A stretch of 64,000 nucleotides of DNA from Verrucomicrobiaceae bacterium. Its GTDB lineage: Bacteria; Verrucomicrobiota; Verrucomicrobiia; Verrucomicrobiales; Verrucomicrobiaceae. Each line of letters opens with the position of its first letter. Positions within the stretch are counted from its first letter, which is position 1. Shown here one piece after another: positions 45,742 through 54,762 of the stretch. Made by a program: the position numbers and the translations under genes. The stretch is from positions 124,001 to 188,000 of the forward strand of contig JAEUHM010000040.1 of the NCBI GenBank assembly GCA_016795485.1, written 5' to 3'. Below the pieces are notes generated by a model, which saw nothing but the letters and a program-made list of their open reading frames with translations, did no database searches and was not told where the DNA came from.

Positions 45742-47180
45742 TGAGTCATTCCCAGAAACAACTTTTCACGCTCAATCGCAGAGCATTGTTCGGCCACGGA
45801 GCAGCTGGCATTGGCTCGCTGGCGCTTGGTTCGCTGATGGGGGCTCAGAAGCCCGATCCGCTGGCTCCAGTGCTTCCGCACTTTGCGCCCAAGGCTAAGC
45901 GCATCATCTACTTGCTGCAAAATGGTGCTCCATCTCATGTGGACTTGTTTGATCACAAGCCAACGCTACGGAAGATGCACGGCGTGCAGATTCCGGACAG
46001 CGTGGCGGGCGGAAAACGCTTTAGCACCATGACTGGCAATCAGACGGCTCGCCCATGTCTGGCTGAAATCACCGAGTTCGCAAAACACGGCCGGTGCGGA
46101 GCAACGGTGAGTTCATTTTTGCCGAAGACGGCCCAGGTGGTGGATGATCTCTGCTTCATCAAGTCGATGCACACTACACAGGTCAATCATGCGCCTGCGA
46201 TCACCTTTCTCATGACAGGTGCGGAGCAAGCCGGACGTCCCGCGATAGGAGCCTGGCTGAGCTACGGGCTTGGCAGTGAGAGTGAGGATCTCCCAGCATT
46301 TGTCGTGATGACCAGCCGGGACAAGGAAGCGTCCTGCGGCCAGATCTTCTATGACTTTTACTGGGGCAGCGGTTTTCTTCCTTCCAAGTATCAGGGTGTG
46401 AAGTTTCGCGGCAACGGTGATCCGGTTCTTTATCTCAGCAACCCGGATGGAATGAGCCGCCTTACGCGCCGCACGATGCTGGACGGGCTGAAAGAGCTAA
46501 ACACCCTGAAGCTTCAAGATTATGGTGACCCGGAGATCGCCACGCGCATTTCCCAGTATGAGATGGCGTTTCGGATGCAAAGCAGCGTGCCGGAACTGAC
46601 TGACCTGTCCAGGGAGCCACAGCACATCCTAGACATGTACGGTCCAGATGTGCTCACCCAAGGCAGCTATGCCTACAACTGCCTCATGGCTCGGAGGCTC
46701 GCAGAAAGAGGCGTGCGCTTCATCCAGCTCATGCATGCAGGTTGGGACCAACACCGCAATCTGAACACACAATTGAAGATCCAGTGCACGGACGTGGATG
46801 CCCCCAGTGCGGCTTTGGTCAAGGATCTGAAGCAGCGGGGTCTGCTGGAAGACACTTTGATTGCCTGGGGTGGGGAGTTTGGCCGGACTCCATTCCTGCA
46901 AGGTGATATCAACAACACCAAGCAGTGGGGGCGCGATCACCATCCTTATGCATTCACTATCTGGATGGCCGGCGGCGGCGTCAAATCAGGCTACGCCCAC
47001 GGAGAGAGCGACGAGTTTGGCTTCAATGCCGTGCGCGATCCTGTTCATATCCACGATCTCCAGGCCACGATCATGCACCTGATGGGCATCGACCATGAAC
47101 AGTTCACCTTTCGTTTCCAAGGCCGACAGTTCCGCCTCACCGATGTCCACGGGCACGTGGTGAAACCCATCCTGGCCTGA
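45738..47180 (+). CDS. DUF1501 family exported protein
   Basis: The 480-residue protein begins with a twin-arginine-like leader (LNRRALFGHG at residue 12, then a hydrophobic stretch). It matches DUF1501 throughout: IIYLLQNGAPSHVDLFDHKP, VNHAPAITFLMTG, AWGGEFGRTP, RDHHPYAFTIWMAGGGVKSG and a C-terminal HIHDLQATIMHLMGID. Export in folded form by Tat is likely. It is the last gene of the thioredoxin-like / PSCyt1 / TPR / DUF1501 operon, joined by a 4-nt overlap. The role is unknown but is linked by context to the DUF1549/DUF1553 cytochrome. Confidence 0.92.
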   Translation: MMSHSQKQLFTLNRRALFGHGAAGIGSLALGSLMGAQKPDPLAPVLPHFAPKAKRIIYLLQNGAPSHVDLFDHKPTLRKMHGVQIPDSVAGGKRFSTMTGNQTARPCLAEITEFAKHGRCGATVSSFLPKTAQVVDDLCFIKSMHTTQVNHAPAITFLMTGAEQAGRPAIGAWLSYGLGSESEDLPAFVVMTSRDKEASCGQIFYDFYWGSGFLPSKYQGVKFRGNGDPVLYLSNPDGMSRLTRRTMLDGLKELNTLKLQDYGDPEIATRISQYEMAFRMQSSVPELTDLSREPQHILDMYGPDVLTQGSYAYNCLMARRLAERGVRFIQLMHAGWDQHRNLNTQLKIQCTDVDAPSAALVKDLKQRGLLEDTLIAWGGEFGRTPFLQGDINNTKQWGRDHHPYAFTIWMAGGGVKSGYAHGESDEFGFNAVRDPVHIHDLQATIMHLMGIDHEQFTFRFQGRQFRLTDVHGHVVKPILA

Positions 47181-47203
47181 TTGGCGAATCATCTAATGCT
47201 TTA

Positions 47204-47224
47204 CTGCCACAAGATCAGTGGCAG
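47204..47224 (+). promoter_or_regulatory. Perfect 7-bp stem-loop between the DUF1501 and haem-dehydrogenase genes
   Basis: CTGCCAC (47204-47210) and GTGGCAG (47218-47224) form a perfect dyad with loop AAGATCA, ending 15 nt before the next start codon. There is no T-run, so it may be an operator, a translational control hairpin or a weak terminator. Confidence 0.4.
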
Positions 47225-47239
47225 AACGTTATCTTCCCC

Positions 47240-49714
47240 ATGCGCCACAAAACCCCACTCTGTGCCGTACTCGCTCTCACGCTTCCAGCATTGGCCGTTC
47301 ACAAAAAGAACGCCGGCCCCGAAGACGTGGAGTTGAAGTTCAAACTTCCGGCTCCTGCCCCACTCACTCCGGAGCAGGCGCTTGGCTCATTCCAGCTCGA
47401 AAAGGGCTTCAAGATCGAATTGGTCGCGTCCGAACCGATGATCGAGACACCCGTAGCGATCAGTTTTGATGATCAAGGTCGTCTCTATGTGGTCGAGATG
47501 CGTGGCTACATGCACGACATCTCCGGGGAAGGTGAGGACAAGCCCACGGGGCGCATTTCGTTGCTGGAAGACACAGATGGCGATGGGAAGATGGATAAGG
47601 CCTCGGTGTTTCTCGACGGTCTTGTCATGCCGCGCTCCGTGATGGCAGTCAATGGCGGTGCTCTTGTCGCTGAGCCGCCCCATTTGTACTTCTGCAAAGA
47701 CACCGATGGCGATGGCAAGGCGGACAAGAAGGAGATCGTCACCACCGATTACGGCACCAAGGGTGGCCAGCCCGAACACATGCCCAACACACCTGTCTGG
47801 ACACTGGACAACTCGATTTGGAGTGCCGGCTATGGCTCGCGTTTCAAGTTGCGTGGTGGCGCTTGGCTGAAGGATGTTGGCTTGTCACGCGGTCAGTGGG
47901 GCCTGTGTCAGGATGACGCCGGTAGATTGTACTACAACTACAACTCGGACATGCTCCGTGCTGACTTGCTTCCAACAGAAGCCTTTGCGCGCAATCCCCT
48001 GCTCCGGAACGCCACCAGCATCAACTCCAAGCTTGCGGCGGATCAGACACTCTATCCATCTCACCCAACTCCAGGCGTTAACCGTGGCTACGACACAAAA
48101 TCACTTCGTAGCGATGGCACTCTGACGAAACCCACAGCCACCTGCGGTGCGCTGATTTATCGTGGAGACGCCTTCCCCACGGAGTTTAAGGGCAATGCCT
48201 TCGTGCCAGAGCCATCAGCAAATCTGGTGAAGCGTTTCACCATGTCGGAAAAAGGCGGCGCGCTGAAGGCGACCAATACGAGCAAAAAGAATGAGTTTCT
48301 GACCTCCATCGATGAGCGCTTCCGGCCTGTTCAAGCTATGGATGGTCCAGACGGTGCTCTTTACATCGTGGACATGTATCGTGGCATCATTCAGCACGAG
48401 AGCTTCCTGACTCATTACCTCATCGCTAACATCAAGGATCGTAAACTTGAGCAACCCGTGAACCAAGGTCGAATCTGGCGCATCGTTCACGAGGGCAAGC
48501 TGAAGCCTCAGGCAACCAAGCTGCACACAACCACAGAAGAGCGCATCAAGTCGCTCCGACATCCTAGCGGTTGGGTGCGCGACACCGCTCAGCGCCTTCT
48601 TGTGGAGTCAGGAGACGCTGCTGCTGCCCCCGCATTGAAACAACTTCTCACCGATGGCGAGCCCGTAGCACGTCTTCACGCTCTGTGGACGCTGGATGGC
48701 CTCGGTTCTGCCTCCCATGAGGTCCTCAAGCTTGCTTTGACTGACTCCGATGCCCGAGTAAGAGCAGCCACGCTTCGTATTTCACCACGGGACTTCATCC
48801 CACCAGAGATGAGCGGCGAAACGGATCTTCTGGTGCTTGCGAACCTCGCGATCAAGCTCACTACGCTCAACCTTCCCGATGCGGATGCACAGCTTGCCAA
48901 ACTCCTGGCCACTCATGGCACATCGCCACTTGTCGTTGAAGCTGCTCTGACCGGTCTGAGAGGCAAAGAAGCCTCGTTTGCCAAGCTCCTAGCAACCACT
49001 AACGGCCCAGGCACCGGAAAAGCCCTGGGCGCGCTCGCCCAACTCATCGCTCAAGCAGGCAAAGCCGACCCCTTCAATGAAATGCTGACTCTAGCCTCGA
49101 CTGCATCGACAGGGCGCACTGACATTCTCAAGGGCTTGTCCTTCACTGAGTCGAAGTCGAAGACTCCCAAGCTTCTCTGGTTGGAATCTGAACCTGCAGC
49201 GCTAAAGACCTTCAAGCGCGACAAAACACTCTCGCTGATTGAGAAAAGACTCGCTTGGCCCGGCAAACCTGGTGCTCCCCCTCCTCCAAAGATCGCTCCG
49301 CTCAATGAAACTCAGCTAGCTGCGTTTGAGAGAGGCAAACTCACTTACAACACCTTGTGTGCTGCGTGCCATCAGCCTCACGGCTACGGGTTAGATGGCT
49401 TAGCCCCACCGCTGGTGGACAGTGAGTGGGTGCTGGGTAAACCAGAAGTGCTCGCGCGCATCGTCATGCATGGTCTTGCTGGTCCAGTGAAGGTCAACGG
49501 CCGCAATTACAATCTGGCCATGCCACCATTGCCGCAGCTCACCGACGAGAACATCGCCGACGTGCTTACGTTCATCCGCCGCGAGTGGGACCACACGGGC
49601 TCACCTGTGTCCTCTGACTTTGTCGCCAAAGTCAGAGCCGCAGACCCTTCACGCGTGATGATGTGGACTGAGAGCGAACTCAAGAAGCTCGCGACCGAGA
49701 AGAAGAAGGGGTGA
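47240..49714 (+). CDS. PVC-type haem-binding membrane-bound dehydrogenase with cytochrome c domain
   Basis: The 824-residue protein has a signal peptide (about residues 1-18). A six-bladed beta-propeller-like domain of the Pirellula/Verrucomicrobium N-terminal dehydrogenase type (TIGR02604) follows, with two calcium-binding-like loops (DTDGDGKMDK and DTDGDGKADK). Then comes a helical HEAT-like region and a C-terminal cytochrome c domain with C707AACH711. The layout matches the TIGR02604 N-domain plus TIGR02603-like haem domain. It is probably a periplasmic oxidoreductase of sugars or related substrates, by analogy with PQQ or glucose/sorbosone dehydrogenases. A perfect stem-loop lies upstream. 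Its stop and serA's stop form TGATCA. Confidence 0.92.
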   Translation: MRHKTPLCAVLALTLPALAVHKKNAGPEDVELKFKLPAPAPLTPEQALGSFQLEKGFKIELVASEPMIETPVAISFDDQGRLYVVEMRGYMHDISGEGEDKPTGRISLLEDTDGDGKMDKASVFLDGLVMPRSVMAVNGGALVAEPPHLYFCKDTDGDGKADKKEIVTTDYGTKGGQPEHMPNTPVWTLDNSIWSAGYGSRFKLRGGAWLKDVGLSRGQWGLCQDDAGRLYYNYNSDMLRADLLPTEAFARNPLLRNATSINSKLAADQTLYPSHPTPGVNRGYDTKSLRSDGTLTKPTATCGALIYRGDAFPTEFKGNAFVPEPSANLVKRFTMSEKGGALKATNTSKKNEFLTSIDERFRPVQAMDGPDGALYIVDMYRGIIQHESFLTHYLIANIKDRKLEQPVNQGRIWRIVHEGKLKPQATKLHTTTEERIKSLRHPSGWVRDTAQRLLVESGDAAAAPALKQLLTDGEPVARLHALWTLDGLGSASHEVLKLALTDSDARVRAATLRISPRDFIPPEMSGETDLLVLANLAIKLTTLNLPDADAQLAKLLATHGTSPLVVEAALTGLRGKEASFAKLLATTNGPGTGKALGALAQLIAQAGKADPFNEMLTLASTASTGRTDILKGLSFTESKSKTPKLLWLESEPAALKTFKRDKTLSLIEKRLAWPGKPGAPPPPKIAPLNETQLAAFERGKLTYNTLCAACHQPHGYGLDGLAPPLVDSEWVLGKPEVLARIVMHGLAGPVKVNGRNYNLAMPPLPQLTDENIADVLTFIRREWDHTGSPVSSDFVAKVRAADPSRVMMWTESELKKLATEKKKG

Positions 49715-51316
49715 TCAAGCCACTGCGATGCAGTGGATTCGCTTGATGCCCGGAATCTTCTCGAGTTCCGCAATCACTTCCGCAGCTGGCATGGTGTCCA
49801 AGGTGAGAATGGTCAACGCCGTGGCGCTCTGCTTATCACGAGCCAGCGACATATCTGCGATGTTGATCTTATTCTTACCCAGGATGGTGCTGTAGGCAGC
49901 GATCATGCCTGGCTGGTCCTGGTTCTCGATGAGCAAGAGTGTGCCTTGAGGCGCTGCATCAATGCGGCGACCGTTCACCTTGACGATTCGTGCCTCGCCA
50001 CCAAAGAAGGTGCCGGAAATAGATGCCGTTTCCGTTTCATTGCGGGTCACAATCTCGATGAGATCATTGAACTCAGTCGGTTCGGCCAAGCGGCTCTCGG
50101 TAAAGCGCAGGCCCAAGTTCTCTGCCACGCCAGCGGCATTGATGTAGTTCACGCTATCGGCTCCTACGGGGCGCTCAAGGTAACCTTTGAGCACCGCGCG
50201 TGAGATGAGCGTCGTGTCGATAGCGCCGACTTTCCCACAGTAGTTGATGCGAACCACATTTGCGCGCTGTGGTGCCAGTTGGCTTGTGAGACGACCAAGC
50301 AACTCACCAAACTTGAGGAACGGGCCAATCTCAGCCAACACCTTCGGATCGACGTTGGGCATGTTCACCGCATTGACTATGGTTCCTTCCAACAAATGAT
50401 TGCGCACCGCCTCGGCGATCTCTGTGCCAACGTTCTCTTGAGCTTCTTCAGTGGAAGCGCCCAAATGAGGTGTGAAGACGGTGTTTGGGGCCTTCAGCAG
50501 AGGATAATCCGCAGGAGGAGGCTCTACTTCGTAAACGTCAAGAGCTGCACCACCCACTTGGCCAGACTCCAGGGCCGCAGCGAGAGCATTGTCGTCGATA
50601 AGGCCACCTCGAGCACAGTTAATGATACGGACGCCTTTCTTGAGCTTCGAGATACGCTCCGCATTGATCATGTGCTTCGTCTCTGGCGTAAGCGGCATGT
50701 GCATCGTGATGAAGTCGGCCTGCTGCACTGCATCGTCCAGATCATCCACCAACTCCACTCCAAGGCTCTCTGCACGGCTCTTTGAAAGGTAGGGGTCAAA
50801 TGCCACAACCCGCATGCCGAAAGCCTTTGCACGCTTAGCAAACTCGGCACCGATGCGGCCCATGCCAAGCACGGTAAGGGTTTTGCCATAGACTTCGGTT
50901 CCGCTGAAGCTTTTCCGGTCAAACTTGCCCGCTACCATGCTCGCATGGGCGTGTGGCGTCTTTCTAGCCAAGCTCATCATCAATGTGAATGCCTGCTCGG
51001 CAGTAGAGATGGTGTTTCCTGCCGGGGTATTCATCACCACCACGCCACGCTTGCTAGCGGCCGGAATGTCGATGTTGTCCACGCCCACACCCGCACGACC
51101 AACCACACGGAGATCTTTAGCGGCCTCAATCACCTTGGCGGTGACCTTTACTCCACTGCGGACGATGATGGCACTGGCATCTGTAGCGGCAGCGGCGAAA
51201 TCGGCCTCAGCCTTCAGACCCAGTTTCACTTCGACATCGAAGGAGGACTCTGCCTTAAGCAGTTCAATGCCTTTTTCCGAGATGGGGTCAGCGACGAGGA
51301 TTTTGTAGCGTTTCAT
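49715..51316 (-). CDS. serA: D-3-phosphoglycerate dehydrogenase, long form
   Basis: The 533-residue enzyme oxidises 3-phosphoglycerate to 3-phosphohydroxypyruvate, the first step of serine synthesis. It has the substrate-binding segment, a Rossmann NAD domain (VLGMGRIGAEFAKRAKAFG), catalytic Arg and Glu regions (NCARGGLID, HLGASTEEAQ), an intervening ASB domain and a C-terminal ACT domain (LLIENQDQPGMIAAYSTILG) that likely binds serine. This is the long, mycobacterial-type form. An upstream frame reaches 51388, but the ATG at 51316 starts the conserved KILVADPISEKG. It diverges from an exported protein gene, with 74 bp between, and meets the haem-dehydrogenase at a TGATCA double stop. Confidence 0.95.
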   Translation of the reverse strand: MKRYKILVADPISEKGIELLKAESSFDVEVKLGLKAEADFAAAATDASAIIVRSGVKVTAKVIEAAKDLRVVGRAGVGVDNIDIPAASKRGVVVMNTPAGNTISTAEQAFTLMMSLARKTPHAHASMVAGKFDRKSFSGTEVYGKTLTVLGMGRIGAEFAKRAKAFGMRVVAFDPYLSKSRAESLGVELVDDLDDAVQQADFITMHMPLTPETKHMINAERISKLKKGVRIINCARGGLIDDNALAAALESGQVGGAALDVYEVEPPPADYPLLKAPNTVFTPHLGASTEEAQENVGTEIAEAVRNHLLEGTIVNAVNMPNVDPKVLAEIGPFLKFGELLGRLTSQLAPQRANVVRINYCGKVGAIDTTLISRAVLKGYLERPVGADSVNYINAAGVAENLGLRFTESRLAEPTEFNDLIEIVTRNETETASISGTFFGGEARIVKVNGRRIDAAPQGTLLLIENQDQPGMIAAYSTILGKNKINIADMSLARDKQSATALTILTLDTMPAAEVIAELEKIPGIKRIHCIAVA

Positions 51317-51390
51317 GAAAGGGGAGGCGGAGTCTACAAAGGAAGTTTGGGGGGACAAGTCGAAGGTCGATGTTTGAATAAGCGGCAATT

Positions 51391-52722
51391 ATGAAACTTT
51401 TGGTCCTCCCGCTCACTCTGGCTCTGTGTTGGACTAGTGCGCTCGCCCAGTCCGACCTTCCGCCCGGAACCAAGATGAGCTGGCTTGAGAACGATAAGAT
51501 CAAGCTTGGAGTCGATTTGAACCGGGGTGGTGCCATCGTCTACCTCGCGCCCAAAGGCGGGCAGAACGTTGTGAATAACTTCGACCTTGGGAGACAGGTC
51601 CAGCTTTCCTTCTTCTCGGGTCCGGTCCCGTTCGGCAATCCTGCCGAACATTGGAACCACATAGGCTGGAATCCGATTCAAGCGGGAGATGATTTTGGAA
51701 ATCGGGGGGAAACGCTGACCCATACAAACGACCAGAAGTCGATCCACCTCACGTGCAAACCTCTCCAATGGCCACTGAACAACGTCCCAGGCGACTGCTT
51801 GTTCGAGTCTTGGCTGGAGCTTGACGGAGCAGCGGTCAAAGCCCGAGCCCGACTGCAAAACAAGCGATCTGACACCCAACAATACCCAGCAAGGCTGCAA
51901 GAACTCCCCGCAGTGTATGCCAATGCGCGCTTTCACCGCGTTGTGAGCTACCAGGGGGCAAAGCCATTCTCCGGGCAGCCCTTTTCCGCCGCGCCTGAAC
52001 CATCAGGGAAGCATCCTTGGTCGTTTTGGTTGGGAACGGAGGGCTGGGCAGCCCTGCTCGATGAAAACGACGTAGGACTTGGGCTCATCACGCCGGGGAG
52101 AGTTCACTTCACCGGCGGTTTTGCCGGCAAAGCTGGCCCCAATGACACCATGGCGAACAGCACGGGCTACTTGGCTGGTCAAAGCCAGGACATTCTCGAC
52201 CACAACATCGTTTTCGACTTCGGTTACGAGCTCGTTCTCGGTTCGGTGGATCAGATTCGGCAGCGTGCAGCGATCTATCGCCCGAATGGGCTTCCAGAGT
52301 GGTCATTCTCACAGTACCGACAGGGCTGGCATCACCAAAACGTGGAGGATGAAGGCTGGCCGGTGAAAGATGGCCTCCATCTGAAGCTCACGGGGGCCGA
52401 CCCGCAGATGATTAGCCCGTACACTTTTTGGAATGCCGACGATGCGCCAGAAGTTGAGGTCGAGGCCGCTACCAATGTTCCCAACGGCAGCATGATCTTG
52501 ATGTGGCAGCGACTGGGTGACCAAGCGATCCCTTCCGCGAATCACGCAGCCGCGTCAGTCATCGCAGACGGGGAGTTTCATCCAGTCCGATTCGATCTCT
52601 CTAAGTCGGAAGCATACCAGGGCTCAATCGTGCGTCTTCGGCTGGACCCGCCCGGCGGAGGAAGCCCCGATCAGTGGTTCAAAGTCCGCAAAATCACCGT
52701 CAAAAAGGGCGGTTCCAGTTAG
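51391..52722 (+). CDS. Exported protein of unknown function
   Basis: The 443-residue protein has a signal peptide (about residues 1-19, cut after ALA). The mature chain is beta-rich and begins with a strand set around KIKLGVDLNRGGAIVYLAPKGG, similar in feel to galactose mutarotase-like or glycoside-processing supersandwich domains. The C-terminal 130 residues look like a separate beta-sandwich, possibly carbohydrate-binding. I cannot name a family. The gene is alone on the plus strand between serA and tRNA-Thr. Confidence 0.65.
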   Translation: MKLLVLPLTLALCWTSALAQSDLPPGTKMSWLENDKIKLGVDLNRGGAIVYLAPKGGQNVVNNFDLGRQVQLSFFSGPVPFGNPAEHWNHIGWNPIQAGDDFGNRGETLTHTNDQKSIHLTCKPLQWPLNNVPGDCLFESWLELDGAAVKARARLQNKRSDTQQYPARLQELPAVYANARFHRVVSYQGAKPFSGQPFSAAPEPSGKHPWSFWLGTEGWAALLDENDVGLGLITPGRVHFTGGFAGKAGPNDTMANSTGYLAGQSQDILDHNIVFDFGYELVLGSVDQIRQRAAIYRPNGLPEWSFSQYRQGWHHQNVEDEGWPVKDGLHLKLTGADPQMISPYTFWNADDAPEVEVEAATNVPNGSMILMWQRLGDQAIPSANHAAASVIADGEFHPVRFDLSKSEAYQGSIVRLRLDPPGGGSPDQWFKVRKITVKKGGSS

Positions 52723-52743
52723 GTTGGCGACTGAAGAAACAAT

Positions 52744-52771
52744 ATGACAACTCAGTCGAGGGGCATATACT
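52744..52771 (+). promoter_or_regulatory. Promoter of tRNA-Thr
   Basis: ATGACA (52744-52749), a 16-bp spacer and TATACT (52766-52771) fit a sigma-70-type promoter, with the -10 ending 27 nt before the mature tRNA. This is a normal distance for a tRNA leader. Confidence 0.55.
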
Positions 52772-52798
52772 CAACGCCCCTTCCTCCCTGTGTTTTTT

Positions 52799-52873
52799 GC
52801 CGAAGTAGCTCAGAGGTAGAGCAGCGCATTCGTAATGCGCGGGTCGCGGGTTCAATTCCCGCCTTCGGCTCCA
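52799..52873 (+). tRNA. tRNA-Thr (anticodon CGU)
   Basis: All arms fold by eye. Acceptor GCCGAAG (52799-52805) pairs with CTTCGGC (52863-52869). The D-arm is GCTC/GAGC and the anticodon stem GCGCA/TGCGC. The loop TTCGTAA gives anticodon CGU, reading ACG (Thr). The T-arm is GCGGG-TTCAATT-CCCGC. Discriminator T is followed by an encoded CCA. A membrane protein gene begins 12 bp downstream. Confidence 0.97.
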
Positions 52874-52885
52874 CACACGACCCTC

Positions 52886-53860
52886 ATGACTGAGCCGCCA
52901 CCCCAACCACGCAAGCTGTCGAGGACCAAAAAGAAAGAGGTCGTCTGGCGTGCGGCCAGTTTGATTCTTGTCTCCGTGGCGCTGACTGTGACAATCGCGG
53001 CGGTCATCTTTAAGTTCAGCAAAAGTGCTCTTCGGGGTCCTGTGTATGAGCAGAAAGTGGCATCAGAGGCGAGGGACACTGAGCCTGTTGCATTACCTGC
53101 GGTCACATCCGTCCCTGAACCGCAAGACCGAAGTGAAATGCCCTCTCCACCGGCAGTGAAGGCAGAAGACAAGTCCGAGCAGCAACCAGACGAGACGCTT
53201 GAGACCAAAAGAACCGCCATCACCTCTGCGGTGAAAGCCTTCTTTGATGCAGATAGCGTCCAAGCCCGCCTCCGACACGTGCGAGACGCATCACGGGTGC
53301 AGTCTCTGATGACCTCCTACCATGAGAAGCGTCCGGTGGAACGCTTTCGCCTGAGAAACCTCGGCTGGTTAGTCCCCGTGGACGAGCCGGGTCACAGCCT
53401 AGCTTTCGTTCAGGCGATGTTTGAGGATGCCACACCGTCCAGCCTTGTGGTTGAAGAAACTTCTGACGGTCAGTTCCTTGTTGATTGGGAGTGTCTCGTT
53501 CGCTACGGCGAACTAGCCTGGAATGACTTTCTCAAGTTGCGCCCCTCCAAGCCAACTCTGATGCGACTGATCGCCTCCAAGCCCCTCTCACGCCCCATCA
53601 CAGGCGCATTGGCCGGCCGTGAAGGTGAGTGGCTCGAACTCCGGCACCCCGCCGAGTCTGGCACCATCCTGGGGCACTTTGACCACACAGACCCCAAGTT
53701 TGCGACACTCGTCGAACAACTCGAAAGTGGAAACTGGCGTGAGGTTCCGTTAACTTTGCGCCTAGCTTTTCCCTCACAGGGACAAAGTGGTGACCAAGTC
53801 CACATCGCCAGCGTGGAAGGCAAAGGCTGGCTCATTTTGAAACCCAATCCACAGGGATGA
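52886..53860 (+). CDS. Single-pass membrane protein of unknown function
   Basis: The 324-residue protein has a short Lys/Pro-rich cytoplasmic tail, one membrane segment at about residues 22-43, a Pro/Glu-rich linker to about 110, and a C-terminal domain of about 210 residues (VKAFFDADSVQARLRHVRDASRVQSLM and onward) that I cannot assign; comparable anchored proteins are common in Verrucomicrobia. An earlier ATG at 52835 lies within the tRNA, so 52886 is the start. Its stop overlaps the following gene by 4 nt (ATGA). It probably faces the periplasm. Confidence 0.75.
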   Translation: MTEPPPQPRKLSRTKKKEVVWRAASLILVSVALTVTIAAVIFKFSKSALRGPVYEQKVASEARDTEPVALPAVTSVPEPQDRSEMPSPPAVKAEDKSEQQPDETLETKRTAITSAVKAFFDADSVQARLRHVRDASRVQSLMTSYHEKRPVERFRLRNLGWLVPVDEPGHSLAFVQAMFEDATPSSLVVEETSDGQFLVDWECLVRYGELAWNDFLKLRPSKPTLMRLIASKPLSRPITGALAGREGEWLELRHPAESGTILGHFDHTDPKFATLVEQLESGNWREVPLTLRLAFPSQGQSGDQVHIASVEGKGWLILKPNPQG

Positions 53861-54762
53861 AGTCCCTCCTACTCCTTCTCGGCGTCTCTGCTCTGTCTCT
53901 GCCTCTAGCTAGCCTCGGTCAGGGGCCATCCGTCGTCTTTGGTCATCAACAACTCATTGAATACCAACCGGGAAATCTTCCATTGATCATTTCTGCGCCT
54001 CATGGCGGGACGATTCGCCCTGAAGGCATGCCAAATCGAAGCTTTGGACGCATTGCACAAGACTCAAACACACAGGAGATCACCAGACTACTGAAAGAGG
54101 AGGTCGCTGCCCGCTACGGCGCGCCTCCCTACATCATCATCTGCCGCCTTCATCGCATGAAGATGGATGCGAACCGTGAAATCAAAGAAGCAGCTCAAGA
54201 CAACCCTATAGCTGTGCAGGCTTGGAATGACTTTCAGGGTTTCATCAAGGGTGCGCGCCAATCCGTAAACAAGAAGTTTGGCCACGGGCTGTACATTGAT
54301 TTGCATGGTCAGCGTCATCCAGAGAATCGCGTGGAGCTCGGCTACCTTTTGACAGCTGAACAGCTTAGACTGCCGGACGCAAATCTGAATGGCGACAAGA
54401 TGCTCGCAATCAAGACCAGTGTCCGCGAACTCACGATGCGCACCTCGGTCAGTTTTGCGGATTTGATTCGCGGTCCAACAAGTCTTGGTGCAATGCTTGA
54501 GCGACGTGGTTTCGCCAGTGTTCCAAGCCCGGTTAGCCCCGCACCACTCGCAAACGAGGAATACTACAGCGGCGGCTACAACACAGCTATGCACAGTTCA
54601 CTCCACGGTGGTGCGATCAGCGGCTTGCAGATCGAGTGCCCTTGGAAGGGCGTGCGCGACAAGCCCGAGAACCAGAGAAAGTTTGCCCGGGCGCTCGCTG
54701 AGGCTCTCGGAGAGTACTGGCTGGCGCATTTCAAATCCGCGCTTAAAGGTGCGGCACCATGA
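53857..54762 (+). CDS. Exported N-formylglutamate amidohydrolase-like protein
   Basis: The 301-residue protein has a signal peptide (about residues 1-21) and an FGase-like core with SAPHGGTIRPEGMP, a CRLHRMKMDANREI segment, and YIDLHGQRH. Those histidines and acids fit the metal site of N-formylglutamate deformylase relatives. Export makes a role in histidine breakdown unlikely, so cleavage of an extracytoplasmic amide is more plausible. It overlaps the previous gene by 4 nt and the OsmC gene by 4 nt, giving a three-gene coupled unit. Confidence 0.8.
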   Translation: MKSLLLLLGVSALSLPLASLGQGPSVVFGHQQLIEYQPGNLPLIISAPHGGTIRPEGMPNRSFGRIAQDSNTQEITRLLKEEVAARYGAPPYIIICRLHRMKMDANREIKEAAQDNPIAVQAWNDFQGFIKGARQSVNKKFGHGLYIDLHGQRHPENRVELGYLLTAEQLRLPDANLNGDKMLAIKTSVRELTMRTSVSFADLIRGPTSLGAMLERRGFASVPSPVSPAPLANEEYYSGGYNTAMHSSLHGGAISGLQIECPWKGVRDKPENQRKFARALAEALGEYWLAHFKSALKGAAP

